Below are positions 13,185 to 16,694 of a DNA stretch of 16,694 nucleotides, piece after piece; the first letter of the stretch is position 1, and each line of letters starts with the position of its first letter. The DNA lies in the NCBI GenBank assembly GCA_043760535.1, contig JAYUOV010000097.1, positions 1 to 16,694 of the forward strand. Reading direction: 5' to 3'. Made by a program: the position numbers and the translations under genes. The notes under the pieces are model-generated. The model had not been told where the DNA came from. It worked only from the letters and a program-made list of their open reading frames with translations, and did not search any database. The stretch comes from JAZKFT01 sp043760535 (GTDB lineage: Bacteria > Bacteroidota > Bacteroidia > Chitinophagales > Chitinophagaceae).

Positions 13185-14324
13185 TTACTTTATCCAGTTA
13201 CGTTTAATGATCAATTTTTCACCATTCATTTTTTCTACCAAAATCTCATTTAAAATTGTAAAGGTAAGCCAGTTAAAATAGGAGCAACTGTCTATATATT
13301 CAGCTACTGTTTTGCCATTAACCGATTTAATTTCTTCTCCTACTTCCAGTGCAGAAGCGGAATTATTGGGCATAAGACTTTTGCTGGTTACCACAAATTT
13401 TTCATTTACGATAGAAATACGTGCATCGAATATTTTAGTAAAAACAGGAGCCTTTCCATTTGGTTTTAAAAAATACGAACGGGTGCTGTGGTTTAAAATA
13501 ACAGCACTGCAATATTTAGAAAAGAACCCAACCCCAATTTTAAAACTCGTTTTTTCGGGTATAGATCCCTGTATGTTATTAAAGCTTAAGGCACCAATCG
13601 AAACACCATCTAGCTCAACAGTTTTTAGCGTATCTGGCTTACCAAGGCCGCCCAGCCCCATGCTGGAATAGATGCCAATTGTAGTATTTTTTTTTGCAAG
13701 GTTAGCTGCGTACAAGCTATTTGTAAAGTCCGATTCGGGAAAATCAATTACGCCAGAGTACCCAAAATCTATCAGGCATTTCTTTAGTGTGATATCTCCT
13801 ATTTGCAATATTGTAAAGGGTCTTTTTTCGGTACCGGTTACAGGCATTTTTGTAAAGCTGTTATCGGTTGCAAATGGCATTTGGGAAACCTGCACCGTAT
13901 TGTTTTCAAAATTAAAAAGCCAGTTGAGTTTACTGATAACATTTTGACCCAACAAATACAATTGATTGCATTGTAAAAACTCCATATCTACGTATAAGCT
14001 TTTTACTTTTTCAAACTCAAAACTGCCGATGGTTAGTTTTTCAATCCGAATTTTTTGGCCTTTTACTATTTTGTTATTGGCATCCCTCACTCCTTTTTTA
14101 CGGGTGTCTGTTTCGCATTTTGCTACCTCCTGATTGGCGGAATTTAGTACACCCATTTCTGCCCCGGTATCAAAAGCAAAATCCACAGCAGCGCCGTTTA
14201 ATTTTCCTTTTATAACCAGTAGTTTTTTTGCTACCGAAAAAGACAGGGTGTCTATTGTTGAGCTTTGAGAAAAACAACAAATTGAACATAGGGAAAAAGC
14301 AAATCCGATAATTTTTTTAAGCAT
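13185..14324 (-). CDS. Secreted aspartyl protease-like protein with C-terminal PDZ domain
   Basis: The start is set at ATG 14324 rather than 14411, because MLKKIIGFAFSLCSICCFSQ is a signal peptide while the longer form buries it and overlaps the upstream gene. The product of 379 residues would be exported to the periplasm or outside. The first retropepsin-like lobe has VDFAFDTGAEMGVLN with the catalytic triplet Asp52-Thr-Gly54. A second lobe has CLIDFGYSGVIDF with Asp186-Phe-Gly188, where a second D-T-G would be expected. Residues about 325-379 look like a PDZ domain (ASALEVGEEIKSVNGKTVAEY), common at the end of Bacteroidota aspartyl proteases. It starts 40 bases after the DUF6629 gene, so the two are probably one operon. 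Protease activity is likely but uncertain because the second triplet is degenerate. Confidence 0.8.
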   Translation of the reverse strand: MLKKIIGFAFSLCSICCFSQSSTIDTLSFSVAKKLLVIKGKLNGAAVDFAFDTGAEMGVLNSANQEVAKCETDTRKKGVRDANNKIVKGQKIRIEKLTIGSFEFEKVKSLYVDMEFLQCNQLYLLGQNVISKLNWLFNFENNTVQVSQMPFATDNSFTKMPVTGTEKRPFTILQIGDITLKKCLIDFGYSGVIDFPESDFTNSLYAANLAKKNTTIGIYSSMGLGGLGKPDTLKTVELDGVSIGALSFNNIQGSIPEKTSFKIGVGFFSKYCSAVILNHSTRSYFLKPNGKAPVFTKIFDARISIVNEKFVVTSKSLMPNNSASALEVGEEIKSVNGKTVAEYIDSCSYFNWLTFTILNEILVEKMNGEKLIIKRNWIK

Positions 14325-14364
14325 GGGTATCTTATATGATGTTTTTAAAATGAGGTCAGCCCTT

Positions 14365-15021
14365 TTAAGCTGCAGCTTGTTTGCTTTTGTTGATACCATG
14401 TAAAATAGCAATCACAATGGTGCTAAGCAGTGCGGCAAAAAAACACCAAACAGATATTACATAAGCTGTATAAATAATTTGCGATGTAATGTACGATACC
14501 AGAAAGGCAGTACCTAACCACCACATTCGTTTTACACTACTAAAAAAGCAAGGTACAATTGAGGCAATGCCATACGCAAAGCCACTGTACAATTTATATG
14601 GCCGCAAATATTCCACATGGTAAAAAATATGACAATTCAATGCTTCGCTGCTAATGGGATGTACTATTAAACCCCAGGCATGGTAAACTGATAATGCCAC
14701 ACCTACACCAAATAAAATATAGAGCATCTTTTTCCGTTTTGCTTCTTGTTCCAGCATTAGCAGCGAAAATGGAATCCATAAAGTCCAAACGATTTGGGCA
14801 AAAATGAGGAAGGTAAATGTGGCAAACTGCAGGCTGCCGTTATATTGCGGATAGGTAAGTCCGAGCCAAACAAAACCTTCGGAAACCTGCTGTAATGCAA
14901 ACAATAATGGAATAGCAGCAAATGCCCGTTGTGCCGGTTTTTTGGTCTTGGCCATAGCTACAACACCTGCAACTGCAAGAACAATGCCTGCCCCAAAACT
15001 TGCTGTTGCGGAAAAACACAT
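14365..15021 (-). CDS. DUF6629 family membrane protein
   Basis: A 218-residue multi-pass inner-membrane protein. The opening MCFSATASFGAGIVLAVAGVVAM is characteristic of DUF6629. Several hydrophobic helices follow (around residues 8-23, 35-55, 65-92, 98-117, 143-160, 165-185 and 190-210), with the conserved-looking LFALQQVSEGFVWLGL near 40-55 and the pair NCHIFYHVEYLRPYKLYSGFAYG about 129-151. No catalytic motif of a known enzyme is apparent, and the family's function is unknown. It is first in a likely two-gene operon with the aspartyl protease and divergent from the secreted Asp-box protein; the 189-base space between them contains only weak promoter-like boxes such as TATATTTA. Confidence 0.85.
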   Translation of the reverse strand: MCFSATASFGAGIVLAVAGVVAMAKTKKPAQRAFAAIPLLFALQQVSEGFVWLGLTYPQYNGSLQFATFTFLIFAQIVWTLWIPFSLLMLEQEAKRKKMLYILFGVGVALSVYHAWGLIVHPISSEALNCHIFYHVEYLRPYKLYSGFAYGIASIVPCFFSSVKRMWWLGTAFLVSYITSQIIYTAYVISVWCFFAALLSTIVIAILHGINKSKQAAA

Positions 15022-15210
15022 ATCAGTTACCGATGGTTAAATTGTTTCTTAAAATTGGGTTGGTGCTATATTTACATGCAAGCATTTGCAATACTATACT
15101 TATTTCACAAATCATCAATCCAATAGCATCAATCGCTTCACCATTCATCCATTACATTTCCACTTACCAAAGGCAGGTGGTACATTCAGCCCCATAAATA
15201 ACAAACTACC

Positions 15211-16694
15211 ATGAGAAAACGCATTCACCTGCCCGTGCTTTTGGCCTTTGTTGTGGCTTTTGCCCAACCATTATTTGCCCAGCAAAATTTTGATCAGTTA
15301 AAAAACTACAAGCCCCGAAACATAGGCCCGGCGGGGATGAGCGGCCGTGTAACCGCTATAGATGCGGTACATACCAATGCTGACATTATCTACATTGGAG
15401 CAGCCAGCGGCGGCGTTTGGAAAACCGAAAACGGTGGTGCTACCTGGAATCCCATTTTCGACGAACAGCCCATACAGAACATTGGGGCCCTTGCTATTAC
15501 CCAAACAAACCCAAGCGTAGTATGGGTAGGCACCGGCGAAGGCAATCCACGCAACTCCATTAATATTGGCGAAGGCATTTACAAAACCCTCGACGGCGGT
15601 AAAAGCTGGAAGCTAATGGGACTGGAGAAAACAAGAAATATTCACCGCATTATTGTGGATCCCAACGATGCCAACACGGTATATGTGGCTGCCATTGGCA
15701 ACCCTTATGCAGTCCATCCGGAAAGGGGCGTGTACAAAACCACCGATGGCGGCACTACCTGGAATAAAATTTTATATACCAACGATACCAGCGGCTGCGC
15801 CGAGCTTGTGATGGACCCCACGAACCCGAATAAACTTATGGCCAATATGTGGCAGCACCAGCGTACACCCTGGAGTTTTAAAAGTGGTGGCCCCGGCGGT
15901 GGATTATACACCACCTGGGATGCCGGTAAAACATGGAAAAAATTGGGTAAAGAGGAAGGTATACCGGATAGTGTTGGTCGTATTGGCCTGGCCATTGCTC
16001 CCAGCGACCCAAAACGTATTTACGCCATGATAGAAAGTAAGAAAAATGCCCTGTATCGCAGTGATGATGGGGGTTTTAAATGGGAAATGGTAAACAATGA
16101 AAAGGAATTTACCGATAACCGCCCCTTCTATTTTCAGGATATACGGGTAGATCCGCAGAACGAAAACCGGCTCTATAATATTTACCAGATGATTAGTATG
16201 AGTGAGGATGGCGGCAAGACATTTAAAACCATTATACCATATAGCGGCGTACACCCCGATCACCATGCGTGGTGGATACACCCTAACGATCCATCGTTTA
16301 TTATTAACGGCAACGATGGCGGCATAGCCATTAGCAGAGACCGTGGCCGCAGCTGGCAGTTCGACGAAAAATTGCCACTCGGACAGTTTTACCACATTAA
16401 TACAGATAACGATATACCATACCACGTAATGGGTGGCCTGCAGGATAATGGCAGCTGGCATGGCCCTGCTTATTTGTGGGCAGAAGGCGGCATACGTAAC
16501 AGTGCCTGGCAAAGCGTAGGTGGCGGCGATGGTTTTGATGTAAGCCCCGACCCCGACGACAGCAGATGGGTGTACAGCATGAGCCAGGGCGGAGCCCTTG
16601 GCCGTACCAACCGTACTACAGGAGAAAGGTGGAGCATTCGCCCACCCGGTCCAGATATGGATACAAGAATGCGGTTTAACTGGAACGCAGCTTT
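15211..16694 (+). CDS. Secreted Asp-box (BNR/VPS10-type beta-propeller) protein, 3' end outside the window
   Basis: At least 494 residues, cut off by the window edge. MRKRIHLPVLLAFVVAFAQPLFA is a signal peptide with probable cleavage after Ala (FAQQNFD). The mature protein carries many Asp-box motifs (S/T-x-D-x-G-x-x-W): KTENGGATW about residue 71, KTLDGGKSW about 125, KTTDGGTTW, TTWDAGKTW, RSDDGGFKW, SEDGGKTF and SRDRGRSW. These mark blades of a beta-propeller as in sialidase-like and VPS10/sortilin-type proteins. The early segment YKPRNIGPAGMSGRVTAID and the later VMGGLQDNGSW and VGGGDGFDVSPD are typical of long (about 1000-residue) Bacteroidota secreted proteins annotated as VPS10-domain or glycosyl hydrolase. 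No catalytic residues can be assigned. ATG 15211 is the first Met and gives an intact signal peptide. Confidence 0.9.
   Translation, partial: MRKRIHLPVLLAFVVAFAQPLFAQQNFDQLKNYKPRNIGPAGMSGRVTAIDAVHTNADIIYIGAASGGVWKTENGGATWNPIFDEQPIQNIGALAITQTNPSVVWVGTGEGNPRNSINIGEGIYKTLDGGKSWKLMGLEKTRNIHRIIVDPNDANTVYVAAIGNPYAVHPERGVYKTTDGGTTWNKILYTNDTSGCAELVMDPTNPNKLMANMWQHQRTPWSFKSGGPGGGLYTTWDAGKTWKKLGKEEGIPDSVGRIGLAIAPSDPKRIYAMIESKKNALYRSDDGGFKWEMVNNEKEFTDNRPFYFQDIRVDPQNENRLYNIYQMISMSEDGGKTFKTIIPYSGVHPDHHAWWIHPNDPSFIINGNDGGIAISRDRGRSWQFDEKLPLGQFYHINTDNDIPYHVMGGLQDNGSWHGPAYLWAEGGIRNSAWQSVGGGDGFDVSPDPDDSRWVYSMSQGGALGRTNRTTGERWSIRPPGPDMDTRMRFNWNAA

Noticed and set aside
14322..14411. Upstream start at 14411 for the aspartyl protease gene
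   Set aside because: It adds 29 residues before a clear signal peptide and overlaps the end of the DUF6629 gene; the ATG at 14324 is better.

Overview
The window looks like a chromosomal segment of a Bacteroidota bacterium, most likely Chitinophagaceae or a close relative. This rests on protein style (LptF/LptG permease next to a Bacteroidota-type Tgt, DUF6629, paired 2'-5' RNA ligase-like proteins, a VPS10/Asp-box secreted protein), the TAnnTTTG promoter element upstream of several genes, and the absence of strong Shine-Dalgarno sites. No rRNA, tRNA, CRISPR array, transposase or integrase was seen.

Layout. 1-863: a broken S26 (signal peptidase I-like) gene. 936-1964: a radical SAM/SPASM protein. 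2005-3225: a tight three-gene cluster made of an ADP-ribosyltransferase-like protein, a small unknown protein and a SecB-like chaperone (frameshifted as written); it has the layout of a toxin-antitoxin-chaperone (TAC) module and is the strongest candidate for a new system here. 3247-3681 (-): a UmuD-like protein without a UmuC partner and without the catalytic Ser/Lys. 3930-5362: two paralogous 2H phosphoesterase-like genes whose catalytic motifs are lost reciprocally. 5363-5801: a noncoding stretch with an elaborate two-hairpin element. 5802-6914: a PA0069-type radical SAM protein. 7015-9112 (-): an AT-rich restriction-modification operon (C5-cytosine methyltransferase followed by an overlapping HNH endonuclease). 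9167-9874: a DUF5131 (Gp37/Gp68-like) gene with two nonsense codons. About 9902-10304: the decayed end of a membrane protein gene. 10318-12675: tgt and an LptF/LptG permease. 12676-13184: a mostly noncoding stretch with a heptad repeat, an orphan minus-strand terminator and a small broken lipoprotein-like ORF. 13185-15021 (-): an aspartyl protease/PDZ protein and a DUF6629 membrane protein. 15211-end: a secreted Asp-box/VPS10-type protein that runs off the window.

The housekeeping content is tRNA queuosine modification and lipopolysaccharide export. The rest is accessory: a probable TAC module, a restriction system with a decayed phage-type neighbour, and SOS-like and RNA-end-processing relatives with missing catalytic residues. 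Five reading frames are broken (signal peptidase, SecB-like, DUF5131, membrane remnant, small lipoprotein). Some breaks could be base-calling errors, but the in-frame nonsense codons look more like true decay.

Three intergenic stretches carry degenerate arrays with a 7-base period, a shared feature that the genes do not explain.
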